Positions 15,534-24,074 of a DNA stretch of 33,413 bases are shown here, piece after piece. This DNA is from Magnetococcales bacterium HA3dbin3 (GTDB lineage: Bacteria; Pseudomonadota; Magnetococcia; Magnetococcales; DC0425bin3), in NCBI GenBank assembly GCA_002753495.1, contig PEAJ01000010.1, forward strand, positions 1 through 33,413, given 5' to 3'. Below the pieces are notes generated by a model. That model saw only the letters and a program-made list of their open reading frames with translations, made no database searches and was not told the DNA's origin. The position numbers and the translations under genes are program-made. The first letter of the stretch is position 1; every line of letters starts with the position of its first letter.

Positions 15534-17255
15534 TTACGCCGGGAGCAGAGGCCGGTTTTGGCTTTCGCCAAGCCGATCGTATATGTGGTCCAAGGCCGAG
15601 TTGGTCGTCGCAAAAATATTGGCCTCGCCACCGGTCAGGTCGAACAGACCGGTGTTCCTCATGACATCGAGCACCTGCTTTTTCAAGCCGGAGAAGACGA
15701 TGGTCAGGTTGGTGCCGTGAAAACGCTCGACCAGGTGGTGCAACACCTCCTCGCCGGAAGCATCAAGCTGGTTGATGCCATCGCCGACGACAAGAATGTA
15801 GGAGGCCTTGGGGTTGCTGGCAATGGCCGCGAGCACGGTATCCTCAAAATAGGAGACATTGGCAAAGAAAAGCTGGCCATCAAAGCGGATGACGATGATG
15901 CGCTCATCGGTGGGCAAATGGGGATGAACCTTGAGATCGCGCAGGGTCCCATCCGGATAGCGTCCCAACAGGGCCACACGCGGCCGCATGGAGCGAAACA
16001 GGTAGAAAAACAACGACAAGGCAGCACCGAGCAAAATACCGTGATCCAGGTGGGGGGCAAAGGCCAAGGTAGAGGCAAAGGTGACAAGGGCGGCAATACC
16101 GTCGTGGCGGTTGGCATCCCAGGCGTGACGGATGGCACGAAAATGAATCAAACCCACCACCGCCATCATGATCACCGCCGCAAGCACCGACTGCGGCAGA
16201 TAGTACAGGAGGGGGGTTAGAAACATCAGCGTGATCAACACGGTCACAGCGGTGATGATGGAGGAGAGCCCGCTTCTGGCCCCGGCATTCAGGTTGACCG
16301 CCGAACGCGAAAAAGAGCCTGAGGTGGGGTAGGATTGCCCAAGGCTGCCCAAAATATTGGCCAAACCCTGTCCGATCAACTCCTGGTTGGGATCGAGGCG
16401 ATTGCGGGTTTGCGCCGCCATCGCTTTGGCAATGGAGACCGCCTCCATGAACCCGACCAGCGAAATCACCAGCGCACTCGGCAGGAGCAGCAGCAACCGC
16501 TCTCCGGTCACGGCCGGCAGCGACAAGACCGGCAAACCGGGCGGAATCGCTCCGACCACCGCCCCGCCCATGCCTTTAAAATCAATCGCCCAACTCACCA
16601 GCGTGGCCAGGGCGACGGCAATAAGAACGTTGGGCAGGGCAGGCCGGCGACGCTTGAGTTGCCACATCAGGGTGAAGGCAACAACACCGAACAACAAACT
16701 GGGAAGATGGGTATGGGGAATCTGCAACAAGACGTTCCAAATATCCTTGACGAACATCTCACTGCGTCCCATGGGCACGCCGATGGTCTTGGAGATCTGT
16801 GACAGGCCAATGATGATGGCGGCGGCGTTGGTAAAGCCGACAATCACCGGGTGGGAAAGAAAATTAACCACCACCCCCAGTTTCAGCACGCCAAGCAGGA
16901 GCTGAACCATCCCTACCATCAAAGTCAAAAGGATTGCCAGCTCCACAAACTGCGGGGTGCGCACCTCGGCGTAGGCCACCAGCGTCGAGGCGGTCAGCAG
17001 GGAAACCACGGCCACCGGGCCGGTCGCAAGCTGTCTGGACGAACCGAACAAAGCCCCAATCACCACCGGCAAAAATGACGCATAAAGGCCATAGTGCGGC
17101 GGCAAACCCGCAAGTTGCGCATAAGCCATGGATTGAGGGATCAGCACCATCGCCACGGTGATGCCGGCAACAAGATCGGCCCGTACATCCACGCCGCGCA
17201 TGGGAAACCAGCCAAGAAAGGGCAACATCTTTCGCATTGATGCGGGCAACACCAT
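15534..17255 (-). CDS. SulP-family anion transporter with STAS domain
   Basis: SLC26/SulP secondary transporter of 573 residues, probably for sulfate, bicarbonate or another anion. The N-terminal signature DLVAGITVAMVLIPQSMAYA and LAGLPPHYGLYASFLPV, with ATGPVAVVSLLTAS, are diagnostic. Roughly a dozen hydrophobic segments precede the cytosolic C-terminal STAS domain (about residues 430-555; ILVVGDGINQLDASGEEVLHHL). The ATG at 17255 follows CGGAGATCC with good spacing and starts just before the first SulP residues. The frame is open further to 17339 but without family support. A sigma-70-like promoter lies just upstream. It shares its promoter region with the divergent hydrogenase operon. Substrate cannot be read from sequence. 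Confidence 0.93.
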   Translation of the reverse strand: MVLPASMRKMLPFLGWFPMRGVDVRADLVAGITVAMVLIPQSMAYAQLAGLPPHYGLYASFLPVVIGALFGSSRQLATGPVAVVSLLTASTLVAYAEVRTPQFVELAILLTLMVGMVQLLLGVLKLGVVVNFLSHPVIVGFTNAAAIIIGLSQISKTIGVPMGRSEMFVKDIWNVLLQIPHTHLPSLLFGVVAFTLMWQLKRRRPALPNVLIAVALATLVSWAIDFKGMGGAVVGAIPPGLPVLSLPAVTGERLLLLLPSALVISLVGFMEAVSIAKAMAAQTRNRLDPNQELIGQGLANILGSLGQSYPTSGSFSRSAVNLNAGARSGLSSIITAVTVLITLMFLTPLLYYLPQSVLAAVIMMAVVGLIHFRAIRHAWDANRHDGIAALVTFASTLAFAPHLDHGILLGAALSLFFYLFRSMRPRVALLGRYPDGTLRDLKVHPHLPTDERIIVIRFDGQLFFANVSYFEDTVLAAIASNPKASYILVVGDGINQLDASGEEVLHHLVERFHGTNLTIVFSGLKKQVLDVMRNTGLFDLTGGEANIFATTNSALDHIYDRLGESQNRPLLPA

Positions 17256-17309
17256 GGATCTCCGTATCGTCAAACAGGCAGTGAACAAAAACCCAATCAC
17301 GCGGCCCAG

Positions 17310-17339
17310 AGTGTAGCGCATCCCCCTTCGTTTACACAA
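17310..17339 (-). promoter_or_regulatory. Candidate sigma-70 promoter for the SulP gene
   Basis: On the - strand, TTGTGT (17334-17339) and TACACT (17310-17315) are separated by 18 bp, each matching four of six consensus bases. They lie about 55 bases before the chosen start codon. Two GTTTACA copies overlap the -35 region and might be an operator. Confidence 0.35.
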
Positions 17340-17802
17340 GTTTACATGAGCTCGCCGCCATCCACGATCGCGGCCAACCCATGGGCCCGGAGAGGGGTTG
17401 GATGGTGCCAGAATGGGACATCGTGTTGGCGTGGATTATTTATATTATTGTGTATAATCACACTGATTTTTTTGGTCCATTTTAGAATCATGGATCGAAG
17501 AATATAACTAAACAGAAGCCATGTCACCCGCCCGCATGGTTTCGATTAACTATTTTTTAAAATATAACCAACTCAATTTACAGCCGCCTGGCCGCCGCGT
17601 CGTCTGTTTTATATTGTTGTTAATGATGCGTTTATTTGATGGTTCTCCGCATCCAGAGCCCCCGGATTGGGCCTGAATTTCTGGATGGGCCGATAAAATT
17701 CAGTTTCGTCGATTATTGTAGTGTGATACGTTGCCGTCCAAGATTGTTACAGATTGTGAATATTATAATATAAGATTCAGGGTGGATTCCCGCCGACTCG
17801 TG
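17340..17802. promoter_or_regulatory. AT-rich divergent control region before the hydrogenase operon
   Basis: No ORF is credible here. Base composition drops sharply to AT-rich against the GC-rich genes on both sides, especially at 17435-17580 and 17755-17775. TATAAT occurs at 17453-17458 and 17764-17769, but neither has a good -35 at normal spacing. AGATTGT is repeated at 17741 and 17752, one helical turn apart, which looks like a direct-repeat operator. The hyb promoter probably lies here. Confidence 0.4.
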
Positions 17803-17928
17803 ATTCCAGTTTGCACGCGACGCGAAAACGAGGCAGCGAGGAGGAGGTGACGAGGCAGTGGGTCGCGGGTACGGCGAGGAGGCGATGGCGAAGTCAGCGA
17901 AGTTATCGCCATGAATGCAAATTGGAAT
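17803..17928 (+). repeat. Family 2 palindromic repeat upstream of hybO
   Basis: The element begins ATTCCAGTTTGCA and ends ATGCAAATTGGAAT, so the ends pair. Its centre contains GGTACGGCGAGGAGGCGATGG, matching the GGTACGGCGAGGAGCG core of the other copies. It ends 43 bases before the hybO ATG and so is probably in the operon's leader RNA. Confidence 0.65.
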
Positions 17929-17971
17929 GAGCCCGTGGTCGATCATCGCGAGGAGGCGCAGGGGGAGATAT

Positions 17972-19108
17972 ATGAGCATAACCTGGGGGCGGGAGAGCGC
18001 GGCGCGGCTGGGTATGAGCCGCAGGGAGTTTCTTGGCTTTTGCACGGCGATGGCGGCGTCGATGGGGTTGTCGGCGGTGGCCGGCGAGGCGATGGCGGAG
18101 GCGATCCTCGCCCCACGCCGGCCGGCGGTCATTTGGCTTGCCTTGCAGGAGTGTACCGGCTGCACCGAGTCGATGTTGCGCGCCGAACATCCGACGTTGG
18201 AGAAGTTGATCCTTGAGATCATTTCCCTCGACTACAACGAGGCACTGATGGCCGGTGCCGGGCATCAGGCCGAGGCCGCCCGCCGCGCCTCAATGGCCGC
18301 CAACCATGGCAAGTATGTTTTGGTGCTGGAGGGGGCGATTCCGGAGAAGGATGGCGGCATCTACTGCAAGATTGGCGGCCAGACCGCCAAGGCGATGGTG
18401 CTGGAGGCGGCGGCGGGGGCGGCGGCGGTGATTGCCATCGGCAGCTGTGCCTCCTGGGGCGGCATGCCCTCGACTCCGCCCAATCCGACCGGTTGCGTTG
18501 GGGCTCCGAGCATCATCAAGGACAAGCCGGTGGTGACCATCCCGGGCTGTCCGCCCAATCCCTACAATTTTCTCTCCACCGTTGTTCATTTCCTGACCTT
18601 CGGCAAGCTGCCGGAGTTGGATCACCTCGGTCGTCCGAAGTTTGCCTACTCGCGCCTGATCCACGAAAACTGTGAGCGCCGTGCCCACTTTGATAACGGT
18701 CGCTTTGCCATGGAGTTTGGCGATGCCGGGCATCGTGCCGGTTATTGCCTCTATCGGCTGGGGTGCAAGGGGCCGGAGACCTATGCCAACTGCCCCTCGA
18801 TCCTGTTTGGTGATGTCGGCAGTGGCAGCTGGCCGGTCGGGACTGGTCACCCCTGCATCGGCTGCACCGAACAGCACGTCGGCTTTGAAAAGCCGATCCA
18901 TGCCCTGGCCGCCCTCGCCGGACAGACGCCGCCGGCGACCTATCCGCGCATCGTCGAGGAGCAAGGCCAGGGGGCAACGCTTGCCTCGGCCGGGGTACTC
19001 GTGGCGGTCGCTGCTGCTGCCGCCGGTGGTGGTGGCATGGTCATGCACAACATCGGCAAACGCGAGGCCGAGTCCGAGCGCGACACCCGGCGGGAGGAGG
19101 GAAAATGA
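17972..19108 (+). CDS. hybO: [NiFe]-hydrogenase small subunit, group 1c (HybO type)
   Basis: Electron-transferring small subunit of a periplasmic H2-uptake hydrogenase. The product is 378 residues, close to E. coli HybO. A twin-arginine signal SRREFLG (residues 16-22) directs folded export with the large subunit. The proximal cluster cysteines start at CTGCTE, and the remaining cluster ligands lie in PGCPPNPYNF, LIHENCERR, GYCLYRLGCKGPETYANC and GHPCIGCTE. The C-terminus ends in a hydrophobic Ala/Gly segment and a charged tail, the membrane anchor. The ATG at 17972 follows GGGGGAG. An earlier in-frame ATG at 17915 would place extra residues before the Tat signal. It overlaps hybA by four bases (ATGA). 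HyaA-type subunits are the alternative, but gene order and sequence favour HybO. Confidence 0.96.
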   Translation: MSITWGRESAARLGMSRREFLGFCTAMAASMGLSAVAGEAMAEAILAPRRPAVIWLALQECTGCTESMLRAEHPTLEKLILEIISLDYNEALMAGAGHQAEAARRASMAANHGKYVLVLEGAIPEKDGGIYCKIGGQTAKAMVLEAAAGAAAVIAIGSCASWGGMPSTPPNPTGCVGAPSIIKDKPVVTIPGCPPNPYNFLSTVVHFLTFGKLPELDHLGRPKFAYSRLIHENCERRAHFDNGRFAMEFGDAGHRAGYCLYRLGCKGPETYANCPSILFGDVGSGSWPVGTGHPCIGCTEQHVGFEKPIHALAALAGQTPPATYPRIVEEQGQGATLASAGVLVAVAAAAAGGGGMVMHNIGKREAESERDTRREEGK

Positions 19109-20115
19109 CCAGCACGCGCCGGGAGTTTCTCCGCGACACCCTTGTCGGCGGTGGAAGTGCCCTGGCGGCCGGACTCCTGCCCGCCATCGCCAGTGGACGT
19201 GACAATCTGCCGCGCATCCCGACCGCCCGCGGGCTGCTCTACGACTCCACCCTTTGCATCGGCTGCAAGGCCTGCATGGCCGCCTGCAAGCAGGCCAACG
19301 ACCTGCCGCCGGAACATACCCTCGCCGAACCCTATTGGGACACCCCGCTCGACCTTTCGGGCAAAACCAAGACCGTCATCAAGATGTATCGGGATGGCAC
19401 GGCGGCGGTGAAGGATCGCGAAGTCGATGGCTTTGCCTTCATCAAGGCCTCGTGCATGCACTGCGTCGACCCTTCGTGCGTTTCGGTCTGTCCGGTGTCG
19501 GCGATGCGCAAGGATCCCGGCTCGGGTATCGTCACCAACAATCCCGATGTCTGCATCGGCTGTCGTTACTGCGTGGCGGCCTGTCCGTTCAAGGTGCCGC
19601 GCTTCGAGTATGACACCCCCTTTCCCCGCATCAAAAAGTGCGAGCTGTGCGAACATCGCATGGCCAAGGGGCATTATGCCGCCTGTGCCGCGGTGTGCCC
19701 GACCGGGGCGACTCTCTACGGTCAGGTGGAGGATCTGCTGCGCGAGGCCAAACGTCGTCTGTCCCTGTCGCCGGGGGAGGAGACCCGTTTCCCGCGCGGT
19801 GAACTTGGCGGTGCCGACCACGATGTCAGGGCCCACACCGCGCGTTATGTTCCCCAGATCTACGGCGAGAGCGAAATGGGTGGCACGCAGATGATCTTTC
19901 TCGCCGGGGTTCCTTTTGCCAAGTTGGGCTATCGGCCCTTGCCCACGCGTTCTTACGCGAGCGTCTCGGAAACTTTGCAACATTCCCTTTACGAAGGGAT
20001 GGTGATGCCGATTGCCGCCCTGGCCGGGTTGTCGTTTCTCGCCTATCGCAGCCGCGTCAACCACACCCTTCTCGACGAGGAGGATCAACCGGAGCCGGCG
20101 GGAGAGCAGCCATGA
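19105..20115 (+). CDS. hybA: Hydrogenase-2 type ferredoxin-like subunit HybA
   Basis: Exported 336-residue iron-sulfur protein that carries electrons from HybO to HybB. A Tat signal STRREFLRDTL starts at residue 3. Four ferredoxin-type cysteine groups follow: CIGCKACMAAC, CMHCVDPSCVSVC, CIGCRYCVAAC and KKCELC with CAAVC. These fit four [4Fe-4S] clusters. One C-terminal hydrophobic helix (about residues 298-315, MVMPIAALAGLSFLAY) anchors it to the membrane. Length and layout match E. coli HybA (about 328 residues). The ATGA overlaps with hybO and hybB show translational coupling. Confidence 0.95.
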   Translation: MTSTRREFLRDTLVGGGSALAAGLLPAIASGRDNLPRIPTARGLLYDSTLCIGCKACMAACKQANDLPPEHTLAEPYWDTPLDLSGKTKTVIKMYRDGTAAVKDREVDGFAFIKASCMHCVDPSCVSVCPVSAMRKDPGSGIVTNNPDVCIGCRYCVAACPFKVPRFEYDTPFPRIKKCELCEHRMAKGHYAACAAVCPTGATLYGQVEDLLREAKRRLSLSPGEETRFPRGELGGADHDVRAHTARYVPQIYGESEMGGTQMIFLAGVPFAKLGYRPLPTRSYASVSETLQHSLYEGMVMPIAALAGLSFLAYRSRVNHTLLDEEDQPEPAGEQP

Positions 20116-21302
20116 CCCCTTTTTCTTCTCCGCGTGTTTTGCGCCCGAGTGGCGAGCACTCGCCGGTGGGTGGGCGTCTGCTTACCCCGGTCACCGCCGT
20201 GCTCGGACTTCTCGGCCTGGTCTCGCTGTTCATCCTGGCGGTGCGCCTTGTTTACGGTCTCGGCGCGGTGACCAACATCAACGACGGCTACACCTGGGGC
20301 ACCTGGATCGTTCTCGACGTGATGGTCGGCACCGCCTTTGCCTGTGGCGGCTACGCCATGACCGTGCTCGTCTACATCAACAACAACTGGGAGTATCACC
20401 CGCTGGTGCGGCCGGCCCTGCTGACGAGTGTCTTTGGCTACACCCTCGGCGGTGTAGCGATCTTCGTCGATGTCGGCCGCTATTGGAACGGCTGGGCGGT
20501 CTTCCACCCGGCGTATGCCCAACCCAACTCGGTGATGTGGGAGGTGGCGCTCTGCATCACCCTCTATGTCGGGGTGATGTGGCTGGAGTTCACGCCGGCG
20601 ATCCTGGAAAAAGCCGGAAAGATCATCTGGTTGCGGCGCACGCGCAAGATCATGTTCATCCTGCTCGCCTTTGCCGTGCTGCTGCCAAGCATGCACCAAT
20701 CGGGTCTGGGCATGGTGCTCGTTGCCTTCGGCGATCACATCCACCCCTTGTGGCAGACCAACTATCTGCCCCTGCTCTTTCTGCTCACCGCCATCGCCAT
20801 GGGGTTCGCAGTGGTGGTGTTCGAGTCCTACCTGACCAGCCACGGCTTTCGCCGACCGATGGAGACGCCACTGCTCGCCAACATGTCGCAGGTGATGGTG
20901 ACGCTGCTGGTGATTTTCCTCTGCGTGCGCTTGGGCGATGTCGCTGCCCGCCACCAGTTTCATCGCGCCCTGGAGTTGAATCTGCAAGCCTTCTGCTTCT
21001 GGTGCGAGGTCATCCTCTTCCTCGCCCCGCTGCTCATGTTGATGAAACCGGCCAATCGCAATCGGCCGCGTCTGTTGTTCTATGCCGCCCTTTGTCTGCT
21101 GCAGGGTGGGGCGCTCTATCGCCTCGACGCCTATCTGATCGGCTACGAGCAGGTGCCGGGGTGGCATTACTTCCCGTCGGTGCCGGAGATCCTGGCCACG
21201 TTGGGTCTGGTCTCGCTGGAGGTGCTTGGGTTTATCGTGCTCTCCAAGGTGTTGCCGGTGTTGCCGGCGCCGCACGGAGTGGCCCATGTCAACGGCAGGT
21301 AG
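20112..21302 (+). CDS. hybB: Hydrogenase-2 type membrane subunit HybB (NrfD/PsrC-like)
   Basis: Integral membrane subunit of 396 residues in the NrfD/PsrC superfamily, which links the periplasmic hydrogenase to quinone. About ten hydrophobic segments are visible from residue 28 to the C-terminus. Motifs typical of HybB include GAVTNINDGYTWGTW near the N-terminus and LLPSMHQSGLGMVL in the middle. Length matches E. coli HybB (about 392). The ATG at 20112 overlaps the hybA stop. The next gene, hybC, is unusually far away (338 bp) because of a repeat. Confidence 0.95.
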   Translation: MTPFSSPRVLRPSGEHSPVGGRLLTPVTAVLGLLGLVSLFILAVRLVYGLGAVTNINDGYTWGTWIVLDVMVGTAFACGGYAMTVLVYINNNWEYHPLVRPALLTSVFGYTLGGVAIFVDVGRYWNGWAVFHPAYAQPNSVMWEVALCITLYVGVMWLEFTPAILEKAGKIIWLRRTRKIMFILLAFAVLLPSMHQSGLGMVLVAFGDHIHPLWQTNYLPLLFLLTAIAMGFAVVVFESYLTSHGFRRPMETPLLANMSQVMVTLLVIFLCVRLGDVAARHQFHRALELNLQAFCFWCEVILFLAPLLMLMKPANRNRPRLLFYAALCLLQGGALYRLDAYLIGYEQVPGWHYFPSVPEILATLGLVSLEVLGFIVLSKVLPVLPAPHGVAHVNGR

Positions 21303-21640
21303 GGATTCTTGAATTCAAAGGGTCACGAGTCGGCGTCAAGCCTTTGAAAACCTGCAATCCACCCGGCGATTTTTGCTGGAAAACGCAAAAATCGTCAGGC
21401 AATAGCCGCCCCTTAAGGGCGCATTTCGCGAAAAGCACGCGAAATGCGCCCGTGGGTAGGGGGGGCGGGGAAAAGAAGAAAAGAAGAAAAAAAGAGGAAA
21501 AAAACCTCGGGGCTTCGCCCCGAACCCCACCAGGGGGCAGGCGGAGCCTCCCCCTGGACCCCCAACCACTTTTAATAACAAAAACAATCTTATGCACCCC
21601 ACGCTATGGGGCTGCCTTATCCGATAAGGAGCACGCGATC
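21303..21640 (-). repeat. Family 1 composite hairpin repeat (copy C) inside the hyb operon
   Basis: This spacer holds no gene. From about 21351 to 21570 it carries, inverted relative to 4741-4889, the same modules. A 10-bp stem (21367-21376 with 21385-21394) comes first. A perfect 14-bp stem (21417-21430 with 21438-21451) follows, then a purine tract at 21465-21504. Next is the hairpin CGGGGC-TTC-GCCCCG at 21508-21522, and last a CCAGGGGG...CCCCCTGG hairpin. The hybC ribosome-binding site AAGGAG lies beyond it at about 21626. Confidence 0.85.
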
Positions 21641-23341
21641 ATGACCAGAATCACCATCGACCCCATCACCCGCATCGAAGGTCACCTGCGCATCGATTGC
21701 GAGATCGACAACGGCCACGTCACCAAGGCCTGGGCCTCCGGACAGATGTGGCGCGGGGTCGAGCAGATCCTGCGCGGCCGCGACCCGCGCGACGCCTGGA
21801 CCATCACCCAACGCATCTGCGGCGTCTGCACGACGGTGCACGCCATCGCCTCGGTGCGCGCGGTGGAAAATGCCCTCAACCTTGAAATTCCCCTCAATGC
21901 CCAATACATCCGCAACATGATCGTCGCCGCGCACGCGATCCACGATCACATCGTTCACTTCTACCACCTGTCGGCGCTCGACTGGGTCGACATCGTCTCC
22001 GCCCTGCGCGCCGACCCGGCCAAGGCCTCGGCGCTGGCCGAAGGGCTCTCCGCCTGGCCGCGCAACAGTCGCCATGAATTCGCCGCCGTGCAGGAACGAC
22101 TGCAACGCTTTGTCGGTGGCGGTCAACTGGGGGTGTTCGCCAACGGCTACTGGGGACACCCGGCGATGAAACTGGCGCCAGAGGTCAATCTCCTGGCCGC
22201 CGCGCATTACTTACAGGCGCTCGAAATCCAGCGCAAGGCGAACAAGATCGTCGGTGCCCTTGGGAGTAAAACCCCGCATATCCAGAACCTGGCCGTCGGC
22301 GGGGTGACCAACCCGATCGCCCTCGACAGCCAATCGGTGCTGTCGATGGAGCGGCTGCTGATGATCAAGGCGCACATCGATGAACTGGCCGCGTTCGTCA
22401 ATCAGGTCTATCTCGTTGATGTTTGTGCCATTGGTGCCTTCTATGCCGACTGGACGGCACACGGCAAGGGGGTGGTTGATTATCTGTGCGTGCCGGACAT
22501 GCCGCTCGATACCCGTGGCGAAACCTTTGCCATGCCTGGGGGGTATATCCCCGGCGGCGATGTCGCCGCCTATCACCCGATCCGTGGTTTTCATGACCCC
22601 TACTTCCGCGAGGGGGTGGCCGAGAGCGTCAAGCACGCCTGGTATCAGGGGGATGGCAAGCCCCTGCACCCCTATCGTGGCGAAACCGTGCCCAATTACA
22701 CCGATTTTGTCGACAATGGCCGCTACTCCTGGGTCAAGGCGCCGACCTTTTATGGCAAGCCGGCGCAGGTGGGGCCGTTGGCAGCGGTATTGTGTGGGGT
22801 GGCGGCCGGACATGCGCCGACGGTGCGGCATTTCAACCGGGTGGTGGAGACGGTTGGCGCGTTGGCCAAGCAGAAGATTCCCCTTGCCGCGTTGCACTCG
22901 ACCATCGGCCGGCATGCGGCGCGCGCCGTGCGCTGCGCGGTGATGGTGGAAAATTTGACCCACAATTGGCAGTTGCTCGTGGATAACCTCGCCAAGGGGG
23001 ATCTGACCACCTGCAACAAGCCCTCCTTCCCGGCCGGGGAGATCACCGGTGTTGGTTTCCACGAGGCGCCGCGCGGGGTGTTGTCGCACTGGGTGGTGAT
23101 TCGTGATGGCAAGATTGCCAATTATCAGGCGGTGGTGCCCACCACCTGGAACGCCGCCCCGCGCAATGACAACGACGAACCCGGCCCCTACGAATCGGCC
23201 CTGGTCAACACGCCGGTGGCCAATCCCGAACAACCATTGGAGGTGTTGCGGACGGTGCATTCGTTTGACCCGTGTCTGGCGTGTGCCATTCACCTGGTCG
23301 ACAAGCGTGACGGTCGCGTGCTTGGTATCGGGCGTTCGTGA
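21641..23341 (+). CDS. hybC: [NiFe]-hydrogenase large subunit, group 1c (HybC type)
   Basis: Catalytic subunit of 566 residues carrying the NiFe(CN)2CO centre. The N-terminal L1 motif is RICGVCTTVHA and the C-terminal L2 motif is DPCLACAIH. About 15 residues after that His (LVDKRDGRVLGIGRS) are the cleavable tail removed by HybD. Other signatures include TIDPITRIEGHLRI at the start and HDHIVHFYHLSALDWVDI. The ATG at 21641 follows AAGGAG. A much longer open frame upstream is an overlap shadow of hybB. The gene ends in a GTGA overlap, or with about 36 bp spacing, to hybD depending on the hybD start chosen. Both nickel-ligand cysteine pairs are intact, so the enzyme should be active. Confidence 0.97.
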   Translation: MTRITIDPITRIEGHLRIDCEIDNGHVTKAWASGQMWRGVEQILRGRDPRDAWTITQRICGVCTTVHAIASVRAVENALNLEIPLNAQYIRNMIVAAHAIHDHIVHFYHLSALDWVDIVSALRADPAKASALAEGLSAWPRNSRHEFAAVQERLQRFVGGGQLGVFANGYWGHPAMKLAPEVNLLAAAHYLQALEIQRKANKIVGALGSKTPHIQNLAVGGVTNPIALDSQSVLSMERLLMIKAHIDELAAFVNQVYLVDVCAIGAFYADWTAHGKGVVDYLCVPDMPLDTRGETFAMPGGYIPGGDVAAYHPIRGFHDPYFREGVAESVKHAWYQGDGKPLHPYRGETVPNYTDFVDNGRYSWVKAPTFYGKPAQVGPLAAVLCGVAAGHAPTVRHFNRVVETVGALAKQKIPLAALHSTIGRHAARAVRCAVMVENLTHNWQLLVDNLAKGDLTTCNKPSFPAGEITGVGFHEAPRGVLSHWVVIRDGKIANYQAVVPTTWNAAPRNDNDEPGPYESALVNTPVANPEQPLEVLRTVHSFDPCLACAIHLVDKRDGRVLGIGRS

Positions 23342-23376
23342 CACAGGCGGCGGGGTTGAATGCCCAGGAGGGTGAT

Positions 23377-23847
23377 GTGTCCACGCCGCGACTACTGGTC
23401 GTCGGGTTCGGCAACATCTTGCTCGGTGACGAGGGGATCGGGGTACGGGCGATCGAGGCGTTGCAGGCGAGCGGGTTTGTCGACCCGCGGGTGACGTTCA
23501 TCGATGGCGGTACCTCGGCGATGGATCTGCTCGATACCCTGGCCGGGGTCGATGCCCTGGTGTTGATCGATGCCGTGCGCAGTGGTCTGGCACCGGGGGA
23601 GATTGTGCGTTATGCCGATGCCGCGGTACCGGTGGCGTTGCGCATGCGCGCCTCCTCGCACCAGGCGGGCATCGCCGAGGTTCTCGCCAGTCTGGTTTTG
23701 ATGGAGCAGGCACCAGGGGTTGTTGTGTTGATCGGGGTTGAACCGCTCGTGCTGGAGATGGGGCTGACGCTCTCGCCGCCGGTTGCCGCGGCGTTGCCGG
23801 GTCTGGTCACGATGGTGCTTGAGGAGATCCGGCGGTTGTTGCCTTGA
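23377..23847 (+). CDS. hybD: Hydrogenase maturation endopeptidase HybD
   Basis: HyaD/HybD-type protease that clips the HybC C-terminal tail after nickel insertion. From the GTG at 23377 it has 156 residues. The N-terminal LLVVGFGNILLGDEGIGVRAIE carries the conserved metal-ligand Glu. FIDGGTSAMDLL, LVLIDAV and a SSHQAG segment carry further conserved residues. AGGAGG lies five bases before the GTG at 23377. A GTG at 23338 overlapping the hybC stop would add 13 unconserved residues and is less likely. It is the last gene of the operon, followed by a strong hairpin. Confidence 0.93.
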   Translation: MSTPRLLVVGFGNILLGDEGIGVRAIEALQASGFVDPRVTFIDGGTSAMDLLDTLAGVDALVLIDAVRSGLAPGEIVRYADAAVPVALRMRASSHQAGIAEVLASLVLMEQAPGVVVLIGVEPLVLEMGLTLSPPVAAALPGLVTMVLEEIRRLLP

Positions 23848-23870
23848 AGCCGGTTTGCGGGGACATCATT

Positions 23871-23927
23871 GAAAATGGGGGTCGGAGAGGGAGGCGCTGG
23901 GGAGAAAAGCCTCCCGGTCCCCATTTC
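23871..23927. terminator. Two-part hairpin between hybD and livF
   Basis: AAATGGGG (23873-23880) pairs with CCCCATTT (23919-23926), and inside it GGGAGGC (23889-23895) pairs with GCCTCCC (23909-23915). It lies between two convergent operons, so it is a plausible bidirectional terminator, although no long T run follows. Confidence 0.5.
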
Positions 23928-23948
23928 TCATCGCCACGGATCATTCCC

Positions 23949-24045
23949 ATTCCAGATCAAGATGGCAACGAGGCTTGCAACGCTGGGTACGGCGAGGAGC
24001 GAACAAGGCAGCCAACGGTGTTGCCGCTTGATGTGGGGTTGGAAT
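23949..24045 (+). repeat. Family 2 palindromic repeat, complete copy
   Basis: A 97-bp element. The left end ATTCCAGATCAAGATGGCAA pairs with the right end TTGCCGCTTGAT...GGAAT. The core GGTACGGCGAGGAGCGAAC is shared with the copy at 30316-30429 and the half copy at the right edge. It lies in the spacer between hybD and livF. No coding role and no clear target-site duplication were seen. Confidence 0.7.
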
Positions 24046-24074
24046 AACCTGGGATCCGCATGAATGCGGGTTGG

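Noticed and set aside
17441-17463. CRP/FNR-type operator at TGTG-TATAAT-CACA
   Set aside because: The half-sites are six bases apart, two fewer than in the CRP layout, and the FNR half-site TTGAT is absent.
20012-21640. Fusion of hybC with a long upstream extension
   Set aside because: The frame happens to stay open through hybB and the repeat. The true hybC start at 21641 has AAGGAG and the family N-terminus TIDPITRIEGH.
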